A stretch of 64,000 nucleotides of DNA from Sulfitobacter sp. HGT1 (lineage in GTDB: Bacteria > Pseudomonadota > Alphaproteobacteria > Rhodobacterales > Rhodobacteraceae), in contig NZ_BLWI01000012.1 of NCBI RefSeq assembly GCF_013282155.1, forward strand, positions 248,001 through 312,000, read 5' to 3'. The position numbers and the translations under genes are program-made. The notes beneath the pieces were generated by a model. That model worked only from the letters and a program-made list of their open reading frames with translations, had not been told where the DNA came from and made no database searches. The first letter of the stretch is position 1. Each line of letters opens with the position of its first letter. This document shows positions 9,441-19,442 of this stretch, in pieces.

Positions 9441-10349
9441 TCAGACATTGCCGTCCTTAAACTCCAGCCCCATCTCGGTATAGCGTTCTGCATCGTCCAG
9501 CCAGTTCGGCCGCACTTTGACCTGCAAGAACAGATGCACCTTGCGGCCCAGAAACTCTTCCAGCTCCGCGCGGGCTGCCTTGCTGACGGATTTGATCGTC
9601 TCGCCCTTGGCACCCAGAACGATGCCTTTGTGGCCGTCCCGGACAACATAGATCAGCTGGTCAATCCGCGCGCTACCGTCTTTGCGTTCTTCCCAATTCT
9701 CGGTTTCGACCGTGATCTGATACGGCAATTCCTGATGCAAACGCAGCGTCAGTTTTTCGCGGGTCATTTCAGCGGCGATCATCCGCATGGGCAGATCGGC
9801 AATCTGGTCTTCCGGGTACAGCCATGGCCCCTCGGGCAGTTCGCCCGCCAGCCATTCGCGCAGCGTATCGATGCCATGACCGCGCTCAGCCGAAATCATA
9901 AAGGTTTCAACAAATGGAAACCGTTCGTTCATCTCTTTGCTGAGGCCCAGCAGAACCGGTGCATCGACTCGGTCAATCTTGTTGATCGCCAAGGCGACTT
10001 TACGGCCTTCTGCAATACCCTCCAGCCCTTCAAGAATGCGCTCGACGCCTTCGGTCAGACCGCGGTTTGCCTCGATCAGCAGCACAACGATATCGGCATC
10101 CGCGGCACCGCCCCAGGCGGCTGCGACCATTGCGCGGTCCAAACGGCGGCGCGGCTGGAACAGGCCGGGGGTGTCGACGAACACCAACTGGCTGTCCCCT
10201 TCCATCGCAACACCCCGGATGCGGGCACGGGTGGTCTGCACCTTATGGGTCACGATTGACACTTTCGCGCCAACCATCCGGTTCAGCAGCGTTGATTTGC
10301 CCGCATTGGGCTCACCGATCAGGGCGACAAAGCCAGCGCGGGTGGTCAT
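9441..10349 (-). CDS. era: GTPase Era
   Basis: 302 aa. Essential GTPase that binds 16S rRNA and aids 30S subunit maturation. The G domain has G1 GEPNAGKST near the N-terminus, G3 DTPG and G4 NKID at about residue 124. The C-terminal KH domain (about 215-290) contains [17 protein letters not shown], which binds the 3' end of 16S rRNA. The start overlaps the rnc stop by 4 bp (ATGA), consistent with the classic lepB-rnc-era operon. Confidence 0.97.
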   Translation of the reverse strand: MTTRAGFVALIGEPNAGKSTLLNRMVGAKVSIVTHKVQTTRARIRGVAMEGDSQLVFVDTPGLFQPRRRLDRAMVAAAWGGAADADIVVLLIEANRGLTEGVERILEGLEGIAEGRKVALAINKIDRVDAPVLLGLSKEMNERFPFVETFMISAERGHGIDTLREWLAGELPEGPWLYPEDQIADLPMRMIAAEMTREKLTLRLHQELPYQITVETENWEERKDGSARIDQLIYVVRDGHKGIVLGAKGETIKSVSKAARAELEEFLGRKVHLFLQVKVRPNWLDDAERYTEMGLEFKDGNV

Positions 10350-11032
10350 GAGTTCTTCTCCAGTTTCGTCAAAAGCAATTTGGCAGCGGCCTGTTCAGCC
10401 TGACGTTTCGAGGGCGCAGTCGCTTGTGCGCTGGCCCCATTTTCAACTTGTGCAGATATCGTAAAGACGGGCGCGTGATCTGGCCCCTGACGGTCAATCT
10501 GCACATAGGATGGCGGCGGGTATCCGCGGGCTTGGGCCCATTCCTGCAACGCCGTTTTCGCATCGCGGGCATCCTGCTTTACGGTCTGGACCCGATCGCC
10601 CCATAACCGCAGAATCAGCTTTTTCGCCGGTTCAAACCCGCCATCCATATAGACAGCCGCGATTATCGCCTCAATTGCATCGCCCAGCAAGGCTTGCTTG
10701 CGACGCCCCCCCGACAGCATTTCGGACCGCCCCAGCTTGAGCACCGCCCCCATGTCGATTTCGCGCGCAACATCGGCACAAGTTTCCTTGCGCACCAATG
10801 CGTTAAACCGGGGCGCAAGCTGCCCTTCGGTCGCACCGGGGTCCAGTTCAAGCAAGGCTTCGGCCATGACCAGCCCCAGCACACGGTCGCCCAAAAACTC
10901 GAGCCGTTGGTTGTCATCGCGGTTGGCCGACGACATAGACGCATGCGTGACCGCGCGATTCAGCAACTCGGGCTTGGCGAACTTATGCCCGATGCGGCCC
11001 TCAAAGGCCTTCAGATCCGCACTTAACTTCAC
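10346..11032 (-). CDS. rnc: Ribonuclease III
   Basis: Cleaves double-stranded RNA in rRNA precursors and some mRNAs. The catalytic domain carries the signature [11 protein letters not shown] (about residues 43-53) and the second acidic cluster [16 protein letters not shown]; the dsRNA-binding domain occupies about 155-225. I placed the start at the GTG at 11032, giving 228 aa, the family's normal length, with a 4-bp GTGA overlap with the lepB stop. An ATG at 11065 would add 11 residues and overlap lepB by 37 bp, which is less likely. Confidence 0.95.
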   Translation of the reverse strand: MKLSADLKAFEGRIGHKFAKPELLNRAVTHASMSSANRDDNQRLEFLGDRVLGLVMAEALLELDPGATEGQLAPRFNALVRKETCADVAREIDMGAVLKLGRSEMLSGGRRKQALLGDAIEAIIAAVYMDGGFEPAKKLILRLWGDRVQTVKQDARDAKTALQEWAQARGYPPPSYVQIDRQGPDHAPVFTISAQVENGASAQATAPSKRQAEQAAAKLLLTKLEKNS

Positions 11033-11865
11033 TTGATCGCTTTGAAAAAACGGTCGCTGCGCCATGTCCAGAAGAACAGCATGGACCGTCCGCCCGAGCT
11101 GAACATAATCCGGTCGGCGCGCCCGATCAGGTTTTCGAACGGGACAAAACCAACACCGCCCGCTTGTTGCGCCAAACGGCTATCGGCCGAGTTGTCGCGG
11201 TTGTCACCCATAAAGAAATAGTGCCCTTCGGGGACGGTATAGATGCCTGTGTTATCGGATGCTTGATTGCCGATATTCAAAATGGGGTGGGACACACCGT
11301 TGGGCAGCGTTTCGATCTGACGCGATTTGACACAAATCCCGCCCTCACCCACAGCGCCGTTTTCACAACGCGGCCGCATACCCTGCGGGCCCTGGCGTGT
11401 CATGACTTCCTCAAACCCGCCGTCATCGCGCAGCTCGACCGCGGTGCCGTTGATGCTGATCACACCGTTTGTAATCTGAACCTTTTCACCCGGAAGACCG
11501 ATCAAGCGTTTGATATAGTCGCGCCCGGATACGGGGTGGCGGAACACGACCACATCGCCCCGCTCCGGCTCGGATGCGAACAGCCGCGTGTTGTCGCCGT
11601 CAAAGACACCGCAAATGTCTTTTGCATCGACCTGGATGCCGAAACGGGGCACGATAATGCTGGGGCAGGAGGCATAGGAATAGCCATAGGCCATCTTGTT
11701 CACGAACAGAAAATCACCGATCAAAAGCGTCTCTTTCATCGACCCGGACGGAATCCAGAAAGGCTGGAAAAACAGCGTGCGAAACACCCCTGCAATCAGC
11801 AGCGCATAGACGATTGTTTTGATGGTTTCGACAAAGGCGTTGCCGGTATTTTCCTTAGCAGCCAT
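11029..11865 (-). CDS. lepB: Signal peptidase I
   Basis: 278 aa, membrane-bound protease that removes signal peptides from exported proteins. One N-terminal membrane segment (about residues 14-33) is followed by the periplasmic catalytic domain with nucleophile S42 in PSGSM, general base K119 in RDYIKRLIG and the conserved [11 protein letters not shown] box near the C-terminus. A cysteine-containing insert around residues 65-100 is seen in many alphaproteobacterial homologs. First gene of the lepB-rnc-era set; a 103-bp gap separates it from acpS. Confidence 0.97.
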   Translation of the reverse strand: MAAKENTGNAFVETIKTIVYALLIAGVFRTLFFQPFWIPSGSMKETLLIGDFLFVNKMAYGYSYASCPSIIVPRFGIQVDAKDICGVFDGDNTRLFASEPERGDVVVFRHPVSGRDYIKRLIGLPGEKVQITNGVISINGTAVELRDDGGFEEVMTRQGPQGMRPRCENGAVGEGGICVKSRQIETLPNGVSHPILNIGNQASDNTGIYTVPEGHYFFMGDNRDNSADSRLAQQAGGVGFVPFENLIGRADRIMFSSGGRSMLFFWTWRSDRFFKAIK

Positions 11866-11968
11866 GCTGGCGCTCCTGATGATCCGTTTCGGGTTACATG
11901 CGGGCAGGACAGCGCCAAGTCAAGCGATGGCACCCGCCATGAGCCCCTGTTCGGCCCGTAAATACAGG

Positions 11969-12382
11969 TTATCCAGCCGTTAACGCGACCGGACGTGCTT
12001 CAATCACCACAAAGGCCTGCGCCCAGGGGTGATCGTCGGTTAAAGTTACATGAATGATCGCCTCGTGACCGGCGGGGGTCATTTCCGCCAGACGCTCTGC
12101 CGCCCAACCTGTAACCTCCATCACCGGTTGCCCGGTGCGCAGGTTACTGACGGCCATGTCTTTCCACGCGATCCCCATGCGTAACCCGGTACCAAGCGCC
12201 TTTGAACAGGCTTCCTTTGCCGCCCAACGCTTGGCATAGGTCCCCGCAACATCGCGCCGCCGCTCTGCCTTTTGCTGTTCGACAGGCGTGAACACACGGT
12301 CGCGAAACCGGTCGCCGAAACGGTCCAGCGTCCCTTGGATGCGTTCTATGTTTGCCAAATCAGTGCCGATACCAAGGATCAT
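11969..12382 (-). CDS. acpS: Holo-[acyl-carrier-protein] synthase
   Basis: 137 aa. Transfers 4'-phosphopantetheine from CoA to acyl carrier protein, activating fatty acid synthesis. Shows [12 protein letters not shown] with the metal-binding D8, and [15 protein letters not shown] with E57, the two conserved boxes of AcpS. Length is normal. Starts 9 bp after the pdxJ stop; the pdxJ-acpS-lepB order is widely conserved in Proteobacteria. Confidence 0.95.
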   Translation of the reverse strand: MILGIGTDLANIERIQGTLDRFGDRFRDRVFTPVEQQKAERRRDVAGTYAKRWAAKEACSKALGTGLRMGIAWKDMAVSNLRTGQPVMEVTGWAAERLAEMTPAGHEAIIHVTLTDDHPWAQAFVVIEARPVALTAG

Positions 12383-12391
12383 GCCTCAGGC

Positions 12392-13144
12392 TTACCCGTC
12401 ACGCGCGTCGTCCATCAGCCGGCGCATTTCCACGATGGCCGGACCAATCCCAAGAAAGATCGCCTCGCCGATCAGGAAGTGACCGATGTTCAGTTCTTGC
12501 ACCTCGGGGAATGCGGCAACGGGTGACACGGTATCGTAGGTCAGACCGTGTCCGGCATGAATTTCCAGCCCCAGATCATGCCCGAACTTGGCCATTTCCT
12601 CCAGCTTTTGCAGTTCCTTTTGCGCCTCGGCCCAATGCCCTTCCGCGAAAGCGTCGCAATAGGCCCCGGTGTGCAGTTCGATCACTTCGGCACCGATGCG
12701 GTTTGCGGCTTCGATCTGGCGCTGGTCGGCGGCAATAAAGATGCTGACGCGGCAACCTGCCTCGCGCAGCGGAGCGATGAAATGCGCCAGCCTGTTCTCT
12801 TCGCGCGCAACTTCCAGCCCGCCTTCGGTTGTGCGTTCTTCCCGCTTTTCGGGCACAATGCACACCGCATGTGGCTTGTGACGCAGCGCGATTGCCTGCA
12901 TTTCATCCGTGGCGGCCATCTCGAAATTCAGCGGGACGGTCAGAACATCCAGCAACCCTTCGATATCGGCGTCGGTGATGTGGCGTCGGTCTTCGCGCAG
13001 ATGTGCGGTAATGCCATCTGCACCGGCTTCCTGCGCGGCGCGGGCAGCGCGCAACGGATCGGGATATGCCCCGCCGCGCGCGTTTCTTACCGTGGCGACA
13101 TGGTCGATGTTGACCCCAAGTCTCAGCTTACCTTGCGCTGCCAT
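12392..13144 (-). CDS. pdxJ: Pyridoxine 5'-phosphate synthase
   Basis: 250 aa. Makes pyridoxine 5'-phosphate from 1-deoxyxylulose 5-phosphate and amino-acetone phosphate, the last ring-forming step of DXP-dependent vitamin B6 synthesis. Shows LRLGVNIDHVATVRNARG at the N-terminus, GADGITAHLREDRRHI, SIFIAADQRQIEAA and GHGLTYDTV. The start at 13144 is preceded by AGAAGGGGAAA; an in-frame ATG at 13177 adds 11 residues not found in the family. The start lies 17 bp inside the end of the upstream DUF2062 gene. Confidence 0.96.
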   Translation of the reverse strand: MAAQGKLRLGVNIDHVATVRNARGGAYPDPLRAARAAQEAGADGITAHLREDRRHITDADIEGLLDVLTVPLNFEMAATDEMQAIALRHKPHAVCIVPEKREERTTEGGLEVAREENRLAHFIAPLREAGCRVSIFIAADQRQIEAANRIGAEVIELHTGAYCDAFAEGHWAEAQKELQKLEEMAKFGHDLGLEIHAGHGLTYDTVSPVAAFPEVQELNIGHFLIGEAIFLGIGPAIVEMRRLMDDARDG

Positions 13145-13823
13145 GATCTTTCCCCTTCTGAGCCGTCTGCTCTGCAATTCGTTTCGCCTCGGCCTTGGCC
13201 GCAGCTTTTTTCTTGAGCGCCTCGAACTTGGCCTTGATCACGCCTTTGCGGCGTTTTTGATAGGCGCGCAGCAAGGGCACTGACAAATAATACGCAATCG
13301 TCGCACAGATGATACCGGGCAAAATGCCACCGATCAGGTAGGGATAGAACACCTGATGCCAGAACACCGTCAGCCCCGACCAATCCATCTCGCGACCGGT
13401 GAAAAACGCCACGAAGTTGGCGAATAGATCATGGCCTGCATCAATGAATTTGCCCCCGAACGACCGGTGCTCCCCCCGGACCATCGGTGACCCCAAGATC
13501 CAGTGCCCCATCGACAATGACGACAACCCAATCGGCACATAGGTCAACGGGTTGCCAAAGAATGTCCCCATCAAGGCTGCCAGAATGTTGCCCCGCATCA
13601 CGCGCGCCACCAGTGCGGCCACGATGAAATGCATTCCGTAAAACGGCGTGAAGGTTGTAAAAACACCCGCCCAAATGCCCCGTGCGATACGTTCCGGCGT
13701 GTCGGGCAACCGCCGCATCCGATGCTTGACGTAATGAAACGCGCGCGTCCAACCACCACGCGGCCACATGAACTCAGCCATGGCGCGTAATGCGGGTTTT
13801 GGATCGCGACGTTTAAAAATCAA
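13128..13823 (-). CDS. DUF2062 membrane protein
   Basis: 231 aa. Hydrophobic segments at about 55-75, 85-105 and 165-200 with the loop GNPLTYVPIG match the DUF2062 family, of unknown function. The C-terminus is a lysine- and alanine-rich helix (about 205-225) likely to be cytoplasmic. The start codon is a TTG, preceded by AAGGA at a 7-base spacing; no ATG or GTG occurs in frame upstream before the rsh coding region. Lies between rsh and pdxJ and overlaps pdxJ, so it is in the same transcript. Confidence 0.85.
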   Translation of the reverse strand: MIFKRRDPKPALRAMAEFMWPRGGWTRAFHYVKHRMRRLPDTPERIARGIWAGVFTTFTPFYGMHFIVAALVARVMRGNILAALMGTFFGNPLTYVPIGLSSLSMGHWILGSPMVRGEHRSFGGKFIDAGHDLFANFVAFFTGREMDWSGLTVFWHQVFYPYLIGGILPGIICATIAYYLSVPLLRAYQKRRKGVIKAKFEALKKKAAAKAEAKRIAEQTAQKGKDHGSAR

Positions 13824-13857
13824 CTCATCGTCCTTGGGTCTGGCAAACTGCGTGCGC

Positions 13858-16008
13858 TCAAGCGTCTTTCTCGTTAGCCTTCAAAGCTTTCATGTTTCTG
13901 TGCCTGCTGATCTCGGCAACTTCGCTTTCAGCTTCTAGGGTCGGCATCAACGAATGCAAATGCGCAATGTCTCGCAGTTCTACGTAGATCAGCAACCGGT
14001 AAAAGTCAGGTTTGCGATCCAAAAATTCTAGATTAGAGATATTGGCCCCCGACTGACCGATCAAGGTGCAGATCCGCCCCAAAACGCCTGCGCCATTGCC
14101 GATGGTCAAATCAAGGGTCGCGCCGTAGGCCGCAGGGTGCGGGCCCTCGTGCCACCGCAGATCCAGCCAGCGTTCCGGCTGATCCTCGTAAGCCGACAGA
14201 CGTTCGCAATCAATCGAGTGGATCGTGACACCTTTGCCACGATAGGTGATGCCGACGATCCGTTCCCCCGGCAGCGGCTGACAGCACGAGGCCCGGTCAT
14301 AGGATTGCCCCGGTTGCAGACCCACAACCGCACGTTTCTGGTCGACCTGCTCGCCGGGCTTTGGCTGCAAATGCGGGTAAACAGCCTGCACGACTTCGCT
14401 GCCCGTCAAATGCGCCGACCCCAGCTGGGCCAGCAATTCTTCGGGGCTGGACAGCCGCAGGTTACGCGCCGCAGTGCGCAGCACCTTGTCAGTGGCACGT
14501 TTGGAAATCTGCTCGAAGGCAGAGCGCGCCAATTCGCCGCCAAGGCTGACAAACCGCGCGCGGTCTACCTCGCGCAGGGACCGGCGGATCGCGGTCTTTG
14601 CCTTGCCAGTGGTTGCGATATCCAGCCATGTGACCTGCGGGGTTTGACCTTGGGCCGTAATGATTTCAATGGATTGACCGTTTTTCACCCGCGTCCACAA
14701 CGGTACCCGCATCCCGTCAATCTTGGCCCCGACACAGGCAGACCCGATCCGCGTGTGGATCGCATAGGCAAAATCAATCGGCGTCGCGCCACGGGGCAGT
14801 TTGACCACTTCGCCCTTGGGCGTGAAACAGAACACCTGATCCGCGTACATCTCAAGCTTGACCGCCTCGAGGAAATCTTCGTGATCTTCCTCGGAATCCA
14901 GTTGCTCGGTCAGTTGGGCGACCCATTTCACCGGATCAACGGCAAAGGGGTTCCGCGAGCGGACACCATCCCGATACGACCAATGCGCGGCCACGCCGGT
15001 TTCGGCCACGTCATGCATCTGGCGCGTTCTGATCTGGACTTCGACCCGTTTGCCGTCACGCCCGGAAACCGTGGCATGGATCGACCGGTAGCCGTTGGTT
15101 TTGGGCTGGCTGATGTAATCCTTGAACCGGCCCGGCACCGCCCGCCAGCGTCGATGGATGACACCAAGTGCCCGATAGCATTCATCATCAGATGTGGTGA
15201 TCACGCGAAACCCATAGATGTCGGACAGCCGCGAAAACGACTGGTCTTTCTCCTGCATCTTGCGCCAGATCGAATACGGCTTTTTGGCGCGACCAAAGAC
15301 CTCGGCCTCGATCCCCGCCTTCTCAAGCTCCTGGCGCATGTCGCCGGTAATCCGCTGGATCACATCACCTGTTTCGCGCTGCAACGTAATAAAGCGGCGG
15401 ATGATCGACTGCCGCCCCTCGGGGTTCAAGACGCGAAAGGCTAGATCCTCCAGCTCTTCGCGCATCCATTGCATACCCATGCGGCCCGCTAGCGGCGCAT
15501 AAATATCCATGGTTTCGCGGGCCTTTTGAAGCTGTTTGTCAGGGCGCATCGATTTGATCGTGCGCATGTTGTGCAAACGGTCCGCCAGCTTGACCAAGAT
15601 CACCCGAAGGTCTTTGGACATCGCCATAAACAGCTTGCGGAAATTCTCGGCCTGCTTGGTTTCGGTCGAATTAAGCTGCAGGTTTGTCAGCTTGGTAACG
15701 CCATCCACCAGCTCGGCAACGTCACGCCCAAAGATTTTTTCCACCTCGGCATAAGATGCCTTGGTGTCTTCGATGGTGTCATGCAGCAATGCGGTGATGA
15801 TCGTGGCATCGTCCAGCTGCTGTTCCGTCAAAATGGCGGCAACAGACACGGGATGCGTGAAATAGGGCTCGCCTGAATGACGGAACTGCCCCTGGTGCAT
15901 CTTCTCGCCATAGTCATAGGCGAGACGAATATGCTTTTCGTTGGATTTAGGGTTATAGGCGCGGACAAGCGCAACAAGATCGTCAGCCGTAATGTCGGCG
16001 GTGTTCAT
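13858..16008 (-). CDS. rsh: Bifunctional (p)ppGpp synthetase/hydrolase Rsh
   Basis: 716 aa. The only RelA/SpoT homolog seen here; makes and degrades the stringent-response alarmone. The N-terminal HD hydrolase domain has HDTIED with H76, D77, E80 and D81, so hydrolysis should be intact. The synthetase domain has KTNGYRSIHATV and VEVQIRT. A TGS domain (about 385-445; CFTPKGEVVKLPRGATPIDFAY split over a bend) and a C-terminal ACT domain (about 640-712) complete the long form. Located 36 bp downstream of rpoZ, the standard rpoZ-rsh arrangement. Confidence 0.97.
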   Translation of the reverse strand: MNTADITADDLVALVRAYNPKSNEKHIRLAYDYGEKMHQGQFRHSGEPYFTHPVSVAAILTEQQLDDATIITALLHDTIEDTKASYAEVEKIFGRDVAELVDGVTKLTNLQLNSTETKQAENFRKLFMAMSKDLRVILVKLADRLHNMRTIKSMRPDKQLQKARETMDIYAPLAGRMGMQWMREELEDLAFRVLNPEGRQSIIRRFITLQRETGDVIQRITGDMRQELEKAGIEAEVFGRAKKPYSIWRKMQEKDQSFSRLSDIYGFRVITTSDDECYRALGVIHRRWRAVPGRFKDYISQPKTNGYRSIHATVSGRDGKRVEVQIRTRQMHDVAETGVAAHWSYRDGVRSRNPFAVDPVKWVAQLTEQLDSEEDHEDFLEAVKLEMYADQVFCFTPKGEVVKLPRGATPIDFAYAIHTRIGSACVGAKIDGMRVPLWTRVKNGQSIEIITAQGQTPQVTWLDIATTGKAKTAIRRSLREVDRARFVSLGGELARSAFEQISKRATDKVLRTAARNLRLSSPEELLAQLGSAHLTGSEVVQAVYPHLQPKPGEQVDQKRAVVGLQPGQSYDRASCCQPLPGERIVGITYRGKGVTIHSIDCERLSAYEDQPERWLDLRWHEGPHPAAYGATLDLTIGNGAGVLGRICTLIGQSGANISNLEFLDRKPDFYRLLIYVELRDIAHLHSLMPTLEAESEVAEISRHRNMKALKANEKDA

Positions 16009-16044
16009 GCCTGTTCTGCCTCATTGCCCCGAAGGGCGCGGGTC

Positions 16045-16398
16045 TTAGCCCTGCCCTTGCGCTGCCATCAACTGCCGCAGCAGCATTTCTTCTGACATGC
16101 TGTCTTCTTCCGGCTTGTCTTGCTCGGCACCCATCAACAACGCCATTGCGTCTTCTTCGGGCTCGTCGACTTCGATCTGGTTCTGGTTGCTTTCGATCAG
16201 ACGCTCGCGCAGATCGTCGGCAGACTGCGTTTCATCAGCGATTTCGCGCAAGGAAACGACAGGGTTTTTATCATTGTCACGGTCAACTGTAACAGGCGAA
16301 CCTGCTGCAATTTCACGGGCACGGTGCGCAGCAAGCATAACAAGCTCGAACCGGTTTGGAACTTTGTCCACACAATCTTCAACGGTGACGCGGGCCAT
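16045..16398 (-). CDS. rpoZ: RNA polymerase omega subunit
   Basis: 117 aa. Small subunit that helps fold the beta' subunit. [33 protein letters not shown] splits into the conserved N-terminal helices of omega, and [20 protein letters not shown] follows. The C-terminal acidic tail (after about residue 80) is typical of Alphaproteobacteria. The start at 16398 has GGAG 7-8 bases upstream; an ATG four codons earlier is less well placed. Directly upstream of rsh, linking it to the stringent response. Confidence 0.96.
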   Translation of the reverse strand: MARVTVEDCVDKVPNRFELVMLAAHRAREIAAGSPVTVDRDNDKNPVVSLREIADETQSADDLRERLIESNQNQIEVDEPEEDAMALLMGAEQDKPEEDSMSEEMLLRQLMAAQGQG

Positions 16399-16467
16399 AG
16401 GATGCTCCAATCATGAATGCTGCAAGAAGCCGACTATTTAGAAGCCCTTTGCGAGATTTACAAGGGC

Positions 16468-17070
16468 TTATTCAGTCGGTCTGACTTCATCCCTATCTTG
16501 TTGTGGCAGGTCATTCAACATCTGCAAAACAGTCTTTTTTAGTGTCGGATGCAGCCAGTCCGGCGTGATTTCGGCCATAGGAACCAGCACAAAAGCCCTG
16601 TCTTGGAGGCGGGGATGCGGAAGTATCAACTGCTCGGGGGCTTGGCGCATCTGATCGGGAAGCGGCAGGGCACGCCAGTGATTCTGCATCTGCACATCCG
16701 GCAAGACGAGCGCCTCGACCGCCAGAAGGTCCAGATCAACAGTACGTGACCCCCACCGGACATCCCGTTCGCGGCCCAACTCGGCCTCGATCTCATGCAA
16801 AATCTCAAGAATTTCGTCGCAAGCCAGATTTGTGGAAATTGCAACCACTGCGTTAGTATACTCCGGTCCCGATCCGGCCGGAAAAGCAGGGTTTACATAC
16901 ATCCGGCTTGCTGCCTGGATTTTAAACCCTTTACATTCCATAATTTGAATAGCCCTCAAGATCGTCTCTGCCGGACCACCCTCAACCGATGATTGATTGC
17001 TTCCCAAGGCAACCAAAGCAGTTTTCAGATTCTGCGCGGTGTTTTGGCTTGTTTCATGGTTGTTTCCCAC
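16468..17070 (-). CDS. folK: 2-amino-4-hydroxy-6-hydroxymethyldihydropteridine diphosphokinase
   Basis: Folate biosynthesis (HPPK): pyrophosphorylates the hydroxymethyl-pterin before its joining to p-aminobenzoate. Shows ALVALGSNQSS, SRMYVNPAFP, EIEAELGRERDVRWGSRT, and TVDLDLLAV with the metal-binding aspartates, then LPHPRLQDRAFVL. I chose the GTG at 17070 (200 aa) because a perfect AGGAGG lies 6 bases upstream. The protein has about 15 extra N-terminal residues compared with the usual 160-180 aa enzymes. The folP/folB partners are not adjacent. Confidence 0.93.
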   Translation of the reverse strand: MGNNHETSQNTAQNLKTALVALGSNQSSVEGGPAETILRAIQIMECKGFKIQAASRMYVNPAFPAGSGPEYTNAVVAISTNLACDEILEILHEIEAELGRERDVRWGSRTVDLDLLAVEALVLPDVQMQNHWRALPLPDQMRQAPEQLILPHPRLQDRAFVLVPMAEITPDWLHPTLKKTVLQMLNDLPQQDRDEVRPTE

Positions 17071-17196
17071 TTGCTGCCTCCTCAAAAATTGTTAGGGGTG
17101 CTTTTAGGGTAATATTGTTTTCAGGCAAAAAACCCGTAGTTTATGGTATCTTGTTTTGAGGATATTTCTTCTCAAGTTTATTTCTAAGGACATCTG

Positions 17197-17742
17197 ATGT
17201 TTTATAAAGACGAGCGACTAGCATTATTCATTGATGGTTCAAATCTTTATGCGGCCGCAAAAAGCCTTGGCTTCGATATCGACTACAAACTGCTACGGAC
17301 TGAATTTATGCGCCGCGGCAAGCTGTTGCGCGCGTTTTATTATACAGCCTTGCTTGAAAACGAAGAATATTCCCCGATCCGTCCCTTGGTCGATTGGCTG
17401 AATTACAACGGCTTCACCATGGTGACCAAGCCCGCGAAAGAATACACAGACAGCATGGGCCGCCGCAAAGTCAAAGGCAACATGGACATCGAACTGGCTG
17501 TAGACGCGATGGAACTTGCGCCACATCTGGACCACATCGTTATCTTCTCGGGTGATGGCGACTTCCGTCCACTGGTTGAAAGCTTGCAGCGCCAAGGTGT
17601 GCGCGTGTCTGTTGTCAGCACCATCCGCAGCCAGCCGCCGATGATCTCGGACGATTTGCGCCGCCAGGTGGACAACTTTATCGAATTGGAAGACCTGCGT
17701 GACGTGATCGGCCGCCCACCGCGCGAGGCCAACGACGAGTAA
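17197..17742 (+). CDS. NYN-domain (LabA/DUF88-like) protein
   Basis: 181 aa. NYN domains share the PIN nuclease fold and are predicted metal-dependent RNases. The conserved acidic residues are present: D13 in FIDGSNLY, D97 in GNMDIELAVDAM and D120/D122 in FSGDGDFRPL. The last motif continues to VSVVST and a C-terminal helix. This is the LabA-like subgroup, widespread in Alphaproteobacteria. It is divergent from folK across a 111-bp AT-rich region that should carry both promoters. RNA target unknown. Confidence 0.88.
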   Translation: MFYKDERLALFIDGSNLYAAAKSLGFDIDYKLLRTEFMRRGKLLRAFYYTALLENEEYSPIRPLVDWLNYNGFTMVTKPAKEYTDSMGRRKVKGNMDIELAVDAMELAPHLDHIVIFSGDGDFRPLVESLQRQGVRVSVVSTIRSQPPMISDDLRRQVDNFIELEDLRDVIGRPPREANDE

Positions 17743-18042
17743 TCGGTCGAAAAAGCCCGCAACACCTGCATAACAGGCGGCGCGGGCACCCATTCTGAAA
17801 TGTTTTGACGCAGCTAAAAATGAACACTGCGCATGGAACTTACCATATTTTCTGATTCGTCTGATCCCCTTTTTTGGGGGATGCCTTTGCCGTACAAAGC
17901 CGCGCTTGTGCGAAGTGGCCTATCGCGCAGGATCACTGTTGGTTTTTTACCAGTGCCGCGATTGCGGCGCGGCCCCGTCCCCTCGCGGTCTGGACGAAGA
18001 TGCCCTCAACACTTATCTAACGTGCGAACCAAGGAGCTGGAC
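17743..18042. other. 300-bp gap between the NYN gene and ispH
   Basis: No gene can be supported here. The ispH frame is open back to 17833 without family similarity. The next frame over encodes a short cysteine-containing stretch with a CxxC pair (YQCRDCGA) but no good start. The ispH ribosome-binding site AAGGAG is at 18031-18036. The stretch from 17868 to 17882 has CCCC, T6 and GGGG, which could form a small hairpin. The gap presumably holds the ispH promoter. Confidence 0.5.
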
Positions 18043-18993
18043 ATGTCAAAAGCACCGCTGACCCTTTATCTGGCAGCCCCGCGCGGGTTTTGCGCAGGCG
18101 TGGACCGCGCCATCAAGATTGTTGAGATGGCGATCGAAAAATGGGGCGCGCCTGTCTATGTCCGCCATGAAATCGTTCATAACAAATTTGTCGTCGACGG
18201 TTTGCGCGACAAGGGGGCGGTTTTCGTCGAGGAACTGTCCGAATGCCCCGACGACCGTCCGGTGATCTTTTCGGCGCACGGCGTGCCAAAATCGGTCCCC
18301 AATGCCGCACAAGCCCGCAACATGGTCTTTGTCGACGCCACCTGCCCCTTGGTCAGCAAGGTCCACATCGAAGCGCAACGTCATTCGGATGCGGGGCTTC
18401 AGATGATCATGATCGGTCACGAGGGGCATCCCGAAACCGTTGGAACGATGGGCCAGTTGCCCGAAGGCGAGGTGCTGCTGGTCGAAACCCCGCAAGACGT
18501 CGCCAAGGTTCAGGTCCGCGATCCGCTGAAACTGGCCTATGTCACACAGACAACCCTGAGCGTCGACGACACCGCCGATATCGTGGCAGCGCTGAACGCG
18601 CGTTTCCCTGCCATCGTCGGCCCGCACAAAGAAGACATCTGCTATGCCACGACCAACCGCCAGGAAGCGGTAAAGGCGATGGCACCCAAATGCGATGCGA
18701 TGCTGGTGGTTGGGGCCCCGAACTCCAGCAACTCCAAACGCTTGGTCGAAGTCGGCGCGCGCGCCGGCTGTTCCTATGCCCAGCTTGTGCAACGGGCCGA
18801 TGACATTGACTGGCGGGCGCTGGACGGGATCAAAAGCATCGGGATCACTGCCGGTGCTTCGGCCCCCGAAGTGTTGATCAACGAGGTCATCGACGCCTTT
18901 AAGTCGCGCTATGCCGTCACCGAAGAACTGATTGAGACCGCGATCGAGAATGTCGAATTCAAAGTCCCCCGCGTGCTTCGGGTGCCCGCATGA
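18043..18993 (+). CDS. ispH: 4-hydroxy-3-methylbut-2-enyl diphosphate reductase
   Basis: 316 aa. Last enzyme of the MEP isoprenoid pathway, an iron-sulfur protein producing IPP and DMAPP. The three cluster-binding cysteines are C17 (PRGFCAGV), C101 (DATCPLV) and C200 ([11 protein letters not shown]). [19 protein letters not shown] and ITAGASAPE are further conserved boxes. The start at 18043 follows AAGGAG. Its stop overlaps the next gene by 4 bp, leading a run of four tightly packed genes. Confidence 0.98.
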   Translation: MSKAPLTLYLAAPRGFCAGVDRAIKIVEMAIEKWGAPVYVRHEIVHNKFVVDGLRDKGAVFVEELSECPDDRPVIFSAHGVPKSVPNAAQARNMVFVDATCPLVSKVHIEAQRHSDAGLQMIMIGHEGHPETVGTMGQLPEGEVLLVETPQDVAKVQVRDPLKLAYVTQTTLSVDDTADIVAALNARFPAIVGPHKEDICYATTNRQEAVKAMAPKCDAMLVVGAPNSSNSKRLVEVGARAGCSYAQLVQRADDIDWRALDGIKSIGITAGASAPEVLINEVIDAFKSRYAVTEELIETAIENVEFKVPRVLRVPA

Positions 18994-19442
18994 TGACCAT
19001 TCCCCGCGCCCCGCTGATCCTGGGCCTTGCCGGGCTGACCCCCTTCATCTGGGGTGCGCTGACCGTGGTGAACGAACCGCTTGCCACATGGGCCGCCGAT
19101 AATCTGGGCGGTCGATTTGTTGGCCCCTATATCCAGCTTTTCTATGGCGCTGTGATCCTGTCTTTCATGTCTGGCGTGTTGTGGGGTTTTGCAACCAAAG
19201 CCGATGGCGCGCAGGCGGCGACAGGTTACACCCTTGCCGTCATTCCGGCACTCTGGGCGTTTTTCATGACCGGTGGCGGCCCTGTGGGCGCGGGCATGAA
19301 CCTGATGTTCGGCTTCGCGGGATTGCTGGTGCTGGATTTCGCATTCTGGCGGTGGGGGCTTGCCCCTGAATGGTGGATGAAACTGCGCGTGTTGCTGACG
19401 GCAATCGTCCTGATCTGCCTCGCCACTGGCGTATTTCTGTGA
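18990..19442 (+). CDS. DUF3429 membrane protein
   Basis: 150 aa, four predicted membrane segments (about 9-25, 50-68, 75-95 and 130-148). [30 protein letters not shown] and WMKLRVLLT match the DUF3429 family, which has no known function and is often found in Alphaproteobacteria and marine bacteria. The ATG overlaps the ispH stop and the gene ends with a GTGA overlap into the methyltransferase, so translation is probably coupled. Confidence 0.82.
   Translation: MMTIPRAPLILGLAGLTPFIWGALTVVNEPLATWAADNLGGRFVGPYIQLFYGAVILSFMSGVLWGFATKADGAQAATGYTLAVIPALWAFFMTGGGPVGAGMNLMFGFAGLLVLDFAFWRWGLAPEWWMKLRVLLTAIVLICLATGVFL

Noticed and set aside
17833-18042. 70-residue N-terminal extension of IspH or a separate small cysteine-rich protein
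   Set aside because: IspH proteins begin at [10 protein letters not shown], and AAGGAG directly precedes 18043. The alternate-frame CxxC stretch has no start with a ribosome-binding site.
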